From assembly GCF_024714475.1 (NCBI RefSeq), contig NZ_JAMZMI010000005.1, positions 1-64,000 on the forward strand: a stretch of 64,000 nucleotides of DNA. The letters are read 5' to 3'. How positions within the stretch are numbered: the stretch's first letter is position 1; each line of letters opens with the position of its first letter. The position numbers were made by a program, and so were the translations under genes. The DNA comes from Marinoscillum sp. MHG1-6 (GTDB taxonomy: Bacteria; Bacteroidota; Bacteroidia; Cytophagales; Cyclobacteriaceae). Under the pieces are notes generated by a model that was given only the letters and a program-made list of their open reading frames with translations, was not told the DNA's origin and ran no database searches. Below are positions 15,892-25,037 of the stretch, in pieces.

Positions 15892-16875
15892 TTAATTGAT
15901 TTGCAGCAAAGTTACTTCAAATATAAGCACTTCATAAGGACCGACTTTACTTGCATAGCTCGGTACAATAGACAATTCAGCCAGATCCGGGGTCAAATAA
16001 TCAGGAAAGACAATCGCACTCTCTCTGTAGGCCTGAGCTGATGGCAGGATGACCAATGCTTTGTCTCCCAGCTCCATCTTTCCTACCCCTGCATCCAAAC
16101 CGGCAATCACTTCTCCTGTACCATAGATATATGTAAATGGATTTGCGCTTCCGGCATATTGTACGTCTATGGGTTCACTTTTCCCGTAAGGGTAATAAGT
16201 GGTATAGGTAATGGCTACAGTATCCCCCGAAAGAGGCTTTAATCCTGTATTACCGGCCTGCAGTCTCTTATAAAGTATGCCATTGGTCAGGTTTTCAGGT
16301 TGATTCAATGGATTGGCCACTGTATCCGCCAGGTTCACCGAATCCGCATATTCCTGGATGAGCACATTTTCTTCAAATTGCACATCGCTTTCAGATTGGA
16401 TTTTTACTAAAGTGGCCTCGAAAAGAATCGTTGAATTGACAGGAATCAAGGATGAGGAGTAATCCTCACCAAAAGCCTGAGCCGAAGGGATCACAAACCC
16501 CCAGGTCTCGCCTTCTTTCATGGAAGTCACTGCCAGGTCAACCCCAACGGGGTAAACCGCCCCTGCTCCCTGCTTGAAGCGAATAGGATCACCATCGGTG
16601 CTGTCATAAGAAATAAGATTACCCCCATTTAGAACGGACATCTCATAATAAATGGAGAGTACATTTCCTTCAGCCTGGGTCTTTCCGGATGCATTAGCAG
16701 TAATGACGTAGGAATAAATCCCATTTGCATCCACAGAATAAGTGACGTTTTGGGAATCCAGATAGGCAACAATGGTTGAGTCTTCAGAGGTATTGATATC
16801 CGGGCCAGCACTGTCTCCGCAGGCAACAGAGAGCACCAGAATTAACACAAACACATAAAACACAGCTCCCTTCAT
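15892..16875 (-). CDS. Lipoprotein with two FKBP-type prolyl isomerase domains
   Basis: 327 residues from the ATG at 16875; the open frame extends four codons further to a TTG. The signal ends in a lipobox (VLSVACGD). Two FKBP-like domains follow: ~70-160 (GNVLSIYYEMSVLNGG, SMKEGETWGFVIPSAQAFGE) and ~195-327 (SGDTVAITYTTYYPYGK, GVGKMELGDKALVILPSAQAYRES). Each ends in the FKBP strand ILFEATLVKI or LIFEVTLLQI. It would catalyse or chaperone proline isomerisation of envelope proteins. Several active-site aromatics are replaced, so catalysis may be weak. It is probably co-transcribed with the barrel gene that follows. Confidence 0.85.
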   Translation of the reverse strand: MKGAVFYVFVLILVLSVACGDSAGPDINTSEDSTIVAYLDSQNVTYSVDANGIYSYVITANASGKTQAEGNVLSIYYEMSVLNGGNLISYDSTDGDPIRFKQGAGAVYPVGVDLAVTSMKEGETWGFVIPSAQAFGEDYSSSLIPVNSTILFEATLVKIQSESDVQFEENVLIQEYADSVNLADTVANPLNQPENLTNGILYKRLQAGNTGLKPLSGDTVAITYTTYYPYGKSEPIDVQYAGSANPFTYIYGTGEVIAGLDAGVGKMELGDKALVILPSAQAYRESAIVFPDYLTPDLAELSIVPSYASKVGPYEVLIFEVTLLQIN

Positions 16876-16916
16876 ATCCTTACTCAAACGACAGTGACCC
16901 GCAAAGATTATTAATC

Positions 16917-17537
16917 TTATGCCTTTTGGTCAAAAGTGTTGCAAAACATTTGAAACACCGGCAACTTATTAAGCCCTATTTTCTCTCCGATGGTTAGCAT
17001 TTTCAGGTATTCACTCCTTGCAATTTTCCTCTTGTGGTTAATAATGTCTTCATCATTTTCCAGAAAAAAGCTGGTTATGAACCTAATCAGGATGTAAGGA
17101 GAATTGAGAACCTCCTTTTTATAATCTTCATAGGACACCTCCATATTAGGATCGAAGTCTTGCTTCTCCAGGCTCGCCATATCAAAAGATTTATGCATGG
17201 CTATACTCAGAACATGAAAAAACTTGTCAGAGTAGTCGTCAAATTTTTTAATCAGATACTTCATGGCATGGACCACGGGATCCTTTTTCATGAAATACCC
17301 TCCTTTAGAAAGCTTTCTTGCTTTTTTATTTAAGGCCAGCTCCTCAAACAAGCTGATGTTTCCATCCGCCATTGCGATCCCGACCGTAGGAGCCATCATG
17401 ATCAGGCTGAAAAAATCATTATCCTCAATTTCCAGGAAGGGAACTTCATTTTTAATAAACTCTTTTTTCAACGCGAATGTGGCTTCCTTAATCTCGGGAA
17501 CTTCCATCATCGTGTCTATTTCATATTCGGTAAACAT
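16917..17537 (-). CDS. Hypothetical cytoplasmic protein, possibly TerB-like
   Basis: 206 residues, helical, without signal or membrane segment. The stretch MMAPTVGIAMADGNISLFEELALNKKARKL has the A-x-ADG-x-I-x-x-xE pattern of TerB-like helical domains that bind metal in tellurite-resistance and stress proteins. The match is short and the rest is not recognisable, so the assignment is tentative. The gene stands alone, 30 bases upstream of the FKBP gene (start 16887/16875). Confidence 0.45.
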   Translation of the reverse strand: MFTEYEIDTMMEVPEIKEATFALKKEFIKNEVPFLEIEDNDFFSLIMMAPTVGIAMADGNISLFEELALNKKARKLSKGGYFMKKDPVVHAMKYLIKKFDDYSDKFFHVLSIAMHKSFDMASLEKQDFDPNMEVSYEDYKKEVLNSPYILIRFITSFFLENDEDIINHKRKIARSEYLKMLTIGEKIGLNKLPVFQMFCNTFDQKA

Positions 17538-17584
17538 GTGGGTTTTGGTTTTATCTTGGTTGAAAATAGGAACCTAAGTTCAAA

Positions 17585-17614
17585 TAAAAAAGGGTTGACC
17601 GAAATCAACCCTTT
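17585..17614 (-). terminator. Rho-independent terminator
   Basis: AAAGGGTTGA (17589-17598) pairs with TCAACCCTTT (17605-17614) around the loop CCGAAA. The A-run at 17585-17590 gives a U-tail on the minus strand. It ends the transcript of the small exported protein at 17644-18117. Confidence 0.85.
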
Positions 17615-17643
17615 AAAATAATGCTTTCCTGCGAATGAATAGC

Positions 17644-18117
17644 TTAAGATTCTGCTAACTGAATTTTTGTTGCGATGGCTTCGTATCTCGCCTTCAAATC
17701 TTCATCTGCTTTCAAAGCCTGTTTAAGGGACTTATAAACCTTGCCTCCGTCTCCGAGCATCTTAGTGGCCAATTCCTGGTTCACGGTTTTAATACTCGTA
17801 ATTCTTTCAGCCTTTTCTTCCTCTACAAGCTGCATGAATTGTTTTTCAAGGTCATTGGCTCCCAATTCATCCAATTTTGCTTCGTCTCCCTTAGCTTTTG
17901 ACAGTTCGACATATCGTTTCCCATCAATGCCCTCCTGATTTTTGATCATGTCATTGACCACATCACTAATCTCTCCTTTCATTTGGTCAATAACTACATT
18001 GAGTAGTGCATATTTATACAACTGCTCATCCGTATAATCCGCCTGATCCTGTGCCTGCACTCCGGATATTAAACTTAGCGAAAAGAATGCTCCAACTATT
18101 AACTGCTTCATCTTCAT
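17644..18117 (-). CDS. Small exported helical protein of unknown function
   Basis: 157 residues with a clear signal peptide (LIVGAFFSLSLISGVQAQ). The mature part is acidic and helical (DYTDEQLYKYALLNVVIDQMKGEISDVV), without cysteines or membrane segments. It loosely recalls DUF4168-like exported helical proteins that open with D-x-x-L-x-K(Y/F), but I cannot claim membership. It is monocistronic, with its own terminator. An inverted repeat AAGTTC/GAACTT (18131-18151) lies 14 bases upstream of the start and could be an operator. Confidence 0.55.
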   Translation of the reverse strand: MKMKQLIVGAFFSLSLISGVQAQDQADYTDEQLYKYALLNVVIDQMKGEISDVVNDMIKNQEGIDGKRYVELSKAKGDEAKLDELGANDLEKQFMQLVEEEKAERITSIKTVNQELATKMLGDGGKVYKSLKQALKADEDLKARYEAIATKIQLAES

Positions 18118-18130
18118 ATGTTCTTTTTAT

Positions 18131-18151
18131 AAGTTCTGAAATTTCGAACTT
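18131..18151. promoter_or_regulatory. Candidate operator palindrome
   Basis: AAGTTC (18131-18136) and GAACTT (18146-18151) flank TGAAATTTC, giving a nearly continuous palindrome just upstream of the small exported protein gene. No regulator is encoded nearby, so this is only a symmetric site in a suitable place. Confidence 0.3.
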
Positions 18152-18239
18152 GCAAACTAATAAAGCAGGTCACCAACTGAAAGGAAATCGTTACCTAATC
18201 CCCCTCATAGATCCAGTAAAACATGAGATTTAACAAAAA

Positions 18240-19598
18240 TTAAAAGGATTGATATACCTGAAAGAGTGTGACGCCCTTTTGATCCACGTCATAGGTAAAT
18301 ACTTCCTCTACCGGTTGATTTGCTTTCACATTGAAGGTTTTCAGCACGAGTTCATTCTTGCCGATGTCCAGAGGAATTCTTGAATAATAAATACTATGAG
18401 GTATGGTTTGCCAGTTTCGTGTGTCTGCTTTTTCAGTTACAGCATTTACGATCCCCATAACAGCACCCCAGCCATCACTTTCCTTTCTGAGCTGCTTTTC
18501 TGCTGCCTTCTTCAGCGCCACTCTCAGAATCCCCTTACCTAACTCCTTCAACATGCGCTCCTGAAGGGTCTTGAAGGCGATGTCGTTGACATCTTCCGCC
18601 AACTCAAGATCGAAGGTTGAACCTTCCTTTTCTAAATAAGCGCCGGCAAATGAAACTGGTCGTTCTATGTATTTTGGAAAGGCCACCCGAAATACTTTTA
18701 AATCCGCCAAAGCATTAGATTGCTCATCACTGAGGCTATTAATAGGAATGGGAAAGCTCATGCCCTCATCTGTGCTGGCAAACGCCATCGCACCGTCTCC
18801 ACCCTGAACCGCAAAATTGAGCGACCACTCCCCCTTCACCGGACCAAGTCCATTGTGCCAAAAGAAAATCAAATTAGCATCGGTTTGAACCGGCTGATAG
18901 CTCATACCGAATTCATCTTCGTACTGGTATAATTCGGTCATGAATCCATTGAGGTAGGCTGTTCTGAGCAAATCCTGCTTGAGCTGAGTCGGAGGCCCCA
19001 GCCCAAATAGCTTTTCATAATCCGATTCGTAAATCTCATAGGCATTGCGATAGGCAATAAATGCATTATTGACATCACCGGAAGCCTCATAAATGATCCC
19101 CATCAGGTTATGAATAAAAGCATCCCGCCTGTACTTATTGTCAGACTTGTACTTATCGCTCAGTTGGTTAAGTCTGACATTCAACCTTCGACACTCCACC
19201 AAGGCTGCCTCATAATCATTCAGTTTCAGATAGTTAAGGGCCTTGTAATAAAGGATTAATAGTTGTTCATGATCTTCCGCCTGGTAAGGAACTACTTGCG
19301 GATTGACAAGAAAGGAGGCTGCCACAGCAGCCGGGTCCTTTGCGTAGTCTTCACTGTAGATGTATGCTTTCTCGAACCACTTGTTACTTTCCTCATATTG
19401 TCCCTCCAGCGCATTCACTACCCCCCTGTTGGCATAGTATAAGAATCTGGTTCTCTTAGTCTTATTCTTTTTCAGGAATGATTCGGCTGATGCCAGGTTT
19501 CCCTGCTCAAACCGGGAATTGAACTCCTGGTTCACCTGATAGTAGGTCGAACAGGAGGCAATTAAAATCACTAATAGAATTAAGCTAAGACGCTTCAT
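18240..19598 (-). CDS. COG3014-like TPR lipoprotein, LpoB partner
   Basis: 452 residues with a lipobox (LVILIASC, Cys16). TPR-like helices fill ~20-230 (FNSRFEQGNLASAESFLKK, ALEGQYEESNKWFEKAY, YLKLNDYEAALVECRRLN, EASGDVNNAFIAYRNAYEIY), followed by a beta-rich C-terminal part. The sequence fits the COG3014 family of envelope lipoproteins, often encoded beside lpoB. It directly follows the lpoB-like gene (42 bases) and is probably co-transcribed. The pairing suggests a role in regulating peptidoglycan synthesis from the outer membrane; this is inference from context. Confidence 0.7.
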   Translation of the reverse strand: MKRLSLILLVILIASCSTYYQVNQEFNSRFEQGNLASAESFLKKNKTKRTRFLYYANRGVVNALEGQYEESNKWFEKAYIYSEDYAKDPAAVAASFLVNPQVVPYQAEDHEQLLILYYKALNYLKLNDYEAALVECRRLNVRLNQLSDKYKSDNKYRRDAFIHNLMGIIYEASGDVNNAFIAYRNAYEIYESDYEKLFGLGPPTQLKQDLLRTAYLNGFMTELYQYEDEFGMSYQPVQTDANLIFFWHNGLGPVKGEWSLNFAVQGGDGAMAFASTDEGMSFPIPINSLSDEQSNALADLKVFRVAFPKYIERPVSFAGAYLEKEGSTFDLELAEDVNDIAFKTLQERMLKELGKGILRVALKKAAEKQLRKESDGWGAVMGIVNAVTEKADTRNWQTIPHSIYYSRIPLDIGKNELVLKTFNVKANQPVEEVFTYDVDQKGVTLFQVYQSF

Positions 19599-19640
19599 TC
19601 AGGAGGCTAATGAAAATGAAAGAAAGACTATGACTAAAGC

Positions 19641-20228
19641 TTAGTTCTTGATGTATTTCTTGATCTCCTTATCGCCGATCCAGACTTTTTCGTTGGTTTC
19701 GATGTTGACCAACTCAAGGTTTACCTTGTAATTAACAACCTTCTCTTTTTTGTAAGAATCTGTTGTTGAGGTCATCACCCCAAACATCATAAAGTCTGCA
19801 CCGAGCTCTCTACCCCATCGTGCCTGCGTCTCTGGAGAAGCAAACTCACCCTGCTCCGCACGCTCTTCCCTTAGTTTTTCTCTGAAAACACTGTTTTCTA
19901 CCACTCTAACCATGCCGGAGTTAATGAATTCTCTTTCCATATCCTTGATAAAGGTCTCTGATTCAATATGTTCTGACGTCTTATTTTGGACCATGCCTAC
20001 AATTACTACGGGCTTGCGATCCATGGCATTTGCGAAATCATCTCTCCACGGTCTTCTTAGGACGTCGCTGGTCATTTCTTCGGCTACCAATTTCGAATCG
20101 GTATCATTCCAACGTCCACTAAGGTCAATTTGCTGATCCGGACTCACACGGGTAACGGAGCGTGTACAACCAGTAAGTGAAAATAATGTGACAAGGACGC
20201 CAAGGGATAAGGTGAATAGTTTGTTCAT
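19641..20228 (-). CDS. lpoB: LpoB-like penicillin-binding-protein activator
   Basis: 195 residues with a lipobox (LFSLTGC, Cys21). The folded part, from ~70 (KPVVIVGMVQNKTSEHIES) through FIKDMEREFINSGMVRVVE to the C-terminus (VNLELVNIETNEKVWIGDKEIKK), matches the LpoB family, whose N-terminal-half TolB-like fold starts with a strand reading VVxVGxxxN. In Enterobacteria LpoB stimulates the synthase PBP1B from the outer membrane. It is shorter in its linker than E. coli LpoB. In the Bacteroidota the partner enzyme is unproven. Confidence 0.8.
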   Translation of the reverse strand: MNKLFTLSLGVLVTLFSLTGCTRSVTRVSPDQQIDLSGRWNDTDSKLVAEEMTSDVLRRPWRDDFANAMDRKPVVIVGMVQNKTSEHIESETFIKDMEREFINSGMVRVVENSVFREKLREERAEQGEFASPETQARWGRELGADFMMFGVMTSTTDSYKKEKVVNYKVNLELVNIETNEKVWIGDKEIKKYIKN

Positions 20229-20293
20229 GATGAAGTTTACGATTTAATTGGATAGTTAAATGTAATTAGAGAAAATAGGTTGCGATTTACAAC

Positions 20294-22747
20294 CTAAAAT
20301 TCTGTCGAAACCTTGAGATTCAAAAACCTTGCCGATAGTGAATTGGGAATGGCAAAATTATTTCCATAAACATCTTCTATCCAGGTATATGACAAGGTAT
20401 TGTCCGCTCCAAGGGCATTGAGCATTTCAGCCCTCACAATGATGCTGTGAAAAGTTTTATCCTTTCTTATAAAATGCTTGGAAAGGCCTATATCTACCCG
20501 ATAGTATTCATCGCCACTAAATACGTTTCGATACCTGACACTACGCGGTGGCCCAAATGGGTAACCTGAGCCAAATACCAGGCTTAGATTGATTCTTAAT
20601 GTCGGATCATTGGGCATGTGATCTTCAAAGTTTACCGCCAGATGGATCCGCTGGTCTGTTGGTCGCCTCAGGTGGCCTATATAAGTTCTGCTGGTATCTG
20701 CCACATCCGTAAAAGGAAGTTCCGAGGTCGGTATCTCCTCTCCGTCTACATCAAAATATTGATCATAGTAGTCGTCGCGAAGATTTTCTTTGGTACTCAT
20801 CAGCCCCAGACTAAACCAGGACTCTACTCCCTTGATAAACTCCCCATTAATCCTGAAATCAAAACCCGTGGCATAGCCGCTGGCCTGTTTATCGGGATTA
20901 TACCTAAGCCGAACATTATCCAGATCATAAGGAATCAGGTCAAACAACTGCTTATAATAGACATCTGAATTAAATAGGAACGGACGTCCCCACATGTAAA
21001 ACACCCGGCTAAAACTGCCGATATAATGGATGGACTTTTGAGCATAAACATCGCGCTGGACTTTGCCATCGTAGTTTCGCAGCTCCCGATAAAAAGGTGG
21101 CTGCTGGTACATCCCAATAGATAATTTGAACGTGGTAGGCAGCTTCCATTTAGGAGCAAAAAGATATGCCAAACGTGGACTGATCAACAATTCATCATTG
21201 TAGCTCCAGTAGTTCATACGAACACCTACTGTCATAGCATGCATGGAGTCGGCCCAGGTAAAGGTATTTTGAATGTAAGCGAAATATTGAACGGAATTGA
21301 TATCCAGATCATTAAATGCAGTACGCGTTAGTTGAACGTAGTCCGCAGAATCAACAAAGCTATATTCATTGATCTCATCCTGGATGTTAGAAAAGGTAGC
21401 TCCTCCCCCTATTTCCAGCACGCTGTTGGAGGAAAGCAGGTACTCGTTCCGGTTTTCAATGGTATAAACGTTGGCCCACAAGCCATTTCTTCCATAATCA
21501 TAATTACTACCTATAGCCCTCACCACTACACATTCATCAAAACGGTCGCTTGAGTTGGTATTGACATCGCAAAGTCTGTAGGCACCTTCCACATCATACT
21601 GTTCACGCTCATAGGTAAATAGCCCTGAAGCGATGATATGTGATCGAAACTTGTCGGTAAATCGATGGGTTAATCTAAACCCTGCCTGGTAGGTATCATA
21701 ATCCAGTATTTCACGACCCTCAAAAGCTGTGTATAACCTGAAATTGGCCTGTACTGAACCAAATTGTGTTTGCTGAGAAACCGGCAAGGTCATGTACCTG
21801 TTCCTGCCATAGGCCAAAAGCACATTCAGCTTGGTTTTATTGATATAAGTGGAATTCTTGTTTGTCAGGTCAAAGCTCAATAGCGATTGAATGTCAGAGT
21901 AAGTTGGAAAATACTGACCCTGAGTCTTTAATGTCCCAAGCAGATACCTGGAGTCCTTGTGTCTGACCCCTGTAATATGTGAAAAGCGCCCTTTTGAACC
22001 TCCGTAATAAGCCGATCCGCCGAGAAAACCGAGGGTGGCACCTCCACCAGAAGAGGTTGGTTCCTGATACTCGATATTCAAACTGGAGGATAACTTATCA
22101 CCGTATTTGGCTTCCCAACCCCCTGCATAAAACTCAATATTTTCTACCATGTCGGGATTCACGAAGCTCAATCCTTCCTGCTGTCCGGCATTTGATAGAA
22201 AAGGACGATAGACCGGTATGTCATTGACATAAACCAGATTTTCATCAAAGTTCCCACCTCGCACAGAATACGCTGAGCTCAGTTCATTATTACTTGCCAC
22301 TCCGGGGAGTGTCACAAGAATCTTATTGAAATCTCCAAAAGCAGATGGAAGCCTTTTCGCTGTTTGGGCCTCTATTTTGACGACCGACTGGACCTCATTG
22401 ACCACTGGATTCTGAGTGACAACTTCCACTCCTTCCAGCTCTGTTGTACGTTCTGTAAGCGTAATGCGTAAGGTGTCGTTTATTTGCATGGGGTTAAGGG
22501 GCAGAATTTTCGTTTCAAACTGCACATGAGAAAATACCAGTAGAAATTCCTTTTCCCCACTTACCCTTAAGCGAAAGATCCCTTGAGAGTTGGTGGTCGT
22601 ACCCTTCAGGTCCTTAATGACCACATTAACATTTTCAATTGGTTCTCCCTTGACATCGTTTACCAAACCCGTAACAAACAACGTTTGGGCAGATACCCTG
22701 AAGCAAAAGATTAGAATAAGGCAAAGGAGAGATAGGGCTCTAAACAT
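20294..22747 (-). CDS. TonB-dependent outer-membrane receptor
   Basis: 817 residues. A signal peptide (SLLCLILIFCFRVSAQ) is followed by a carboxypeptidase-regulatory-like beta-sandwich (~22-105, VTGLVNDVKGEPIENVNVVIKD), a plug domain (~120-225, including LVTLPGVASNNE, YSVRGGNFDENLVYVNDIPVY), and a 22-strand barrel ending LNLKVSTEF. It would import a bulky ligand with energy from TonB-ExbB-ExbD, genes for which lie at 30.6-32.5 kb. No SusD partner is present, so this is not a polysaccharide locus of the Sus type. The substrate is unknown. It is the last gene of the mnmA operon, 7 bases after rpe. Confidence 0.9.
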   Translation of the reverse strand: MFRALSLLCLILIFCFRVSAQTLFVTGLVNDVKGEPIENVNVVIKDLKGTTTNSQGIFRLRVSGEKEFLLVFSHVQFETKILPLNPMQINDTLRITLTERTTELEGVEVVTQNPVVNEVQSVVKIEAQTAKRLPSAFGDFNKILVTLPGVASNNELSSAYSVRGGNFDENLVYVNDIPVYRPFLSNAGQQEGLSFVNPDMVENIEFYAGGWEAKYGDKLSSSLNIEYQEPTSSGGGATLGFLGGSAYYGGSKGRFSHITGVRHKDSRYLLGTLKTQGQYFPTYSDIQSLLSFDLTNKNSTYINKTKLNVLLAYGRNRYMTLPVSQQTQFGSVQANFRLYTAFEGREILDYDTYQAGFRLTHRFTDKFRSHIIASGLFTYEREQYDVEGAYRLCDVNTNSSDRFDECVVVRAIGSNYDYGRNGLWANVYTIENRNEYLLSSNSVLEIGGGATFSNIQDEINEYSFVDSADYVQLTRTAFNDLDINSVQYFAYIQNTFTWADSMHAMTVGVRMNYWSYNDELLISPRLAYLFAPKWKLPTTFKLSIGMYQQPPFYRELRNYDGKVQRDVYAQKSIHYIGSFSRVFYMWGRPFLFNSDVYYKQLFDLIPYDLDNVRLRYNPDKQASGYATGFDFRINGEFIKGVESWFSLGLMSTKENLRDDYYDQYFDVDGEEIPTSELPFTDVADTSRTYIGHLRRPTDQRIHLAVNFEDHMPNDPTLRINLSLVFGSGYPFGPPRSVRYRNVFSGDEYYRVDIGLSKHFIRKDKTFHSIIVRAEMLNALGADNTLSYTWIEDVYGNNFAIPNSLSARFLNLKVSTEF

Positions 22748-22754
22748 TCCGTAT

Positions 22755-23408
22755 TTAAACGTTTTTCAAAGCCTTAATCGTATCTACAGGTGAAGTAGAA
22801 TTAAAAACAAAGCTTCCGGCTACCAGTATATTTGCTCCTGTATCCTTTAGTGTTTTGGCGTTTTCTAAAGAAACTCCTCCATCTATTTCAATGAGTACCT
22901 CAGTACCCAATTCCTTACAAATGGTTTTGATTTGTTTGATTTTACTGTAGGTCCTTTCAATAAACTGCTGACCACCGAAACCCGGATTCACGGACATAAG
23001 CAACACCACATCAATATCAGACAACATATCTCTCAGCACTTCTACATTGGTATGCGGATTAATAGCCACACCAGCTTTCATACCCAGCGCCTTGATAGAT
23101 TGAATGGTACGATGCAAATGTTGGCATGCCTCATAGTGAACGGATACCGTCGCTGCTCCATGATCTTTACATACTTGCAGATATGGGTTTGGATCCTGCA
23201 CCATCAGATGAAAATCAAGAGGCTTAGAGGTGTATTTACTTAATATCGCCGTCACTGAAAACCCAAAAGAGATATTTGGGACAAAAACTCCATCCATGAT
23301 ATCTACATGAATGCAGTCTGCCTGGCTCTTGTCAAGCATTTCCAACTCAGATTGAAGATTGGCAAAATCTGCTGCCAGTATAGACGGGGCGATTAGGTAT
23401 TGATCCAT
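22755..23408 (-). CDS. rpe: Ribulose-phosphate 3-epimerase
   Basis: 217 residues, full length. It interconverts ribulose 5-phosphate and xylulose 5-phosphate in the pentose phosphate pathway. Family motifs are in order: IAPSILAADFANL at the start, HVDIMDGVFVPN with the metal-binding His and Asp, DFHLMV, LLMSVNPGFGGQQF, then EIDGGVSLENA with the second catalytic Asp, and the phosphate site NILVAGSFVF. The gene abuts the subtilase gene with no gap (start 23408, upstream stop at 23409), showing tight operonic packing. Confidence 0.97.
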   Translation of the reverse strand: MDQYLIAPSILAADFANLQSELEMLDKSQADCIHVDIMDGVFVPNISFGFSVTAILSKYTSKPLDFHLMVQDPNPYLQVCKDHGAATVSVHYEACQHLHRTIQSIKALGMKAGVAINPHTNVEVLRDMLSDIDVVLLMSVNPGFGGQQFIERTYSKIKQIKTICKELGTEVLIEIDGGVSLENAKTLKDTGANILVAGSFVFNSTSPVDTIKALKNV

Positions 23409-25037
23409 TTATATTTTGATGAGTTTGATAAGTTTATTGAGCCTGCGACCCTGCAAAGAAAGCAGATACACGCCAGATTCATTGGCTTCAAATTCAATAT
23501 CGATTTTATCAGGCAAATTTCGATCAGTTAAGCGCTGCTTGAATATCGTCTTGCCTTCCAGGTTCTGAACCTCAATTTGCAACGGCTGATTCAATTGGGC
23601 ACCCATGAAGTCAATGGTTACCTGGTTCCCTTTGAAAGGATTAGGATACACCTTCACCTCACTTTTTACAAGCTGTGCGTATGAAAGCGTCCCATTAACC
23701 ACTGCAATTCGATAGTTAGGTACCCCATACCCTAATTCAATATCAGGACTAAGCGCATTGCTCGCAGAGTTTTTTATCGCCGAAATCACCGTTTTGTAGC
23801 TCCAATCCGGATTGGCTTGCCAGATACACGCCGCAAAACCCGCAACCTGAGGAGATGCAAAACTTGTTCCACCCCCCCCGTTGATTTTACCATCTGCATA
23901 CACAACAGTGGCCGGATCCCCCAGAGCACATACATCAGGTTTAATTCTTCCATCCACTGTCGGTCCTACTGAACTAAATGCTGTATGGCTGCCAATACTA
24001 TTTACACTTCCTACGGTTAATACGTCAAATGCATCTCCGGGAGCTGTAATCTTCTTCCAACTGGAAGTGCCCTCATTTCCTGCACTTGTCACTACGATGA
24101 TACCCCTGGAAGCCGCAAAATTGGCCGCTTGGGTGACGACAGTCGTCGAACCATCAAGGTCATTAGTGGTATAATCCATAGTGGGGTCGTCAAATGTGCT
24201 GTAGCCCAGCGAACTATTGATCACATCCACACCGATACTATCCGCAAACTCGGCAGCTATCAGCCAGTTATATTCCTCCACGCGATATTCACCCGATGCT
24301 TCAGTTATACAAAGCACATAGGAGGCCTTCGGAGCCGTACCGATCATAATAGAGTCACCAAAATCTGCACCAATACATGATAGGACCTGCGTACCATGAC
24401 CGCCAAGCTGGAAAACATTCCCTGAATTAGTCACAAAATCTTTGGTAGCTAATAACCTGTCTTCCGTGTAAATATGCCCAAATGGCTCAAATTGGTTAGC
24501 TCCGATAAATCCATTATCCAGTACCGCAATAAGCATTCCTTCCCCTCGATAGCCATCTTCATGCATAACATGGGCATTCAACTTAGCGAGTTGTAGTTCA
24601 CTGGTCTTTCCCGTCAGGGTTGGCGCCTCAAAGGTTCCGGGTATCGTTGCTTCTTCCTGGGTATGGGAAAGAATGGCTCCGGGAGCTATATATTCAACCT
24701 TCGTAACGAACCCTTTGCCTAAGATGGTACTGACAAGTGACTGATCCATCTGGACCAAGGCACCATTCATCCACTTTGTAGTGAAGTAGACATCTGCACC
24801 CAGAGACATCAAACTATCCGTATAAACACCATTGACAGGAAAGTCTTCGGCACTGATGTCGATTTGCTGCTTTGTGCGTCTTTCAATGGCTCTCGCTGAT
24901 AGGAATACTTGAGGTTCATTCACAGAATAGCTGGCAGTGTCTTTATCCGCAAAGAAGACCATGTAACGATTGGTTTGTGCCTGTGCAGCGAACCCAATAA
25001 TTGTAATTACTATTAAAGACAATAGCCTACTCCTCAT
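23409..25037 (-). CDS. Secreted S8 subtilisin-like protease with T9SS sorting domain
   Basis: 542 residues: signal peptide (IVITIIGFAAQAQ), propeptide-like region (~20-130), peptidase S8 domain with the triad Asp174 (IAVLDNGF), His214 (LGGHGTQV) and Ser392 (GTSFASPQ), then a C-terminal type IX secretion sorting domain (~455-542: VKVYPNPFKGNQVTIDF, ending LNKLIKLIKI). It would be exported by Sec and moved across the outer membrane by the T9SS. A run of eight G (minus strand, 23872-23879) encodes part of the glycine stretch next to the catalytic Ser and could be slippage-prone. It lies between a lipoprotein and rpe in one operon. Confidence 0.93.
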   Translation of the reverse strand: MRSRLLSLIVITIIGFAAQAQTNRYMVFFADKDTASYSVNEPQVFLSARAIERRTKQQIDISAEDFPVNGVYTDSLMSLGADVYFTTKWMNGALVQMDQSLVSTILGKGFVTKVEYIAPGAILSHTQEEATIPGTFEAPTLTGKTSELQLAKLNAHVMHEDGYRGEGMLIAVLDNGFIGANQFEPFGHIYTEDRLLATKDFVTNSGNVFQLGGHGTQVLSCIGADFGDSIMIGTAPKASYVLCITEASGEYRVEEYNWLIAAEFADSIGVDVINSSLGYSTFDDPTMDYTTNDLDGSTTVVTQAANFAASRGIIVVTSAGNEGTSSWKKITAPGDAFDVLTVGSVNSIGSHTAFSSVGPTVDGRIKPDVCALGDPATVVYADGKINGGGGTSFASPQVAGFAACIWQANPDWSYKTVISAIKNSASNALSPDIELGYGVPNYRIAVVNGTLSYAQLVKSEVKVYPNPFKGNQVTIDFMGAQLNQPLQIEVQNLEGKTIFKQRLTDRNLPDKIDIEFEANESGVYLLSLQGRRLNKLIKLIKI

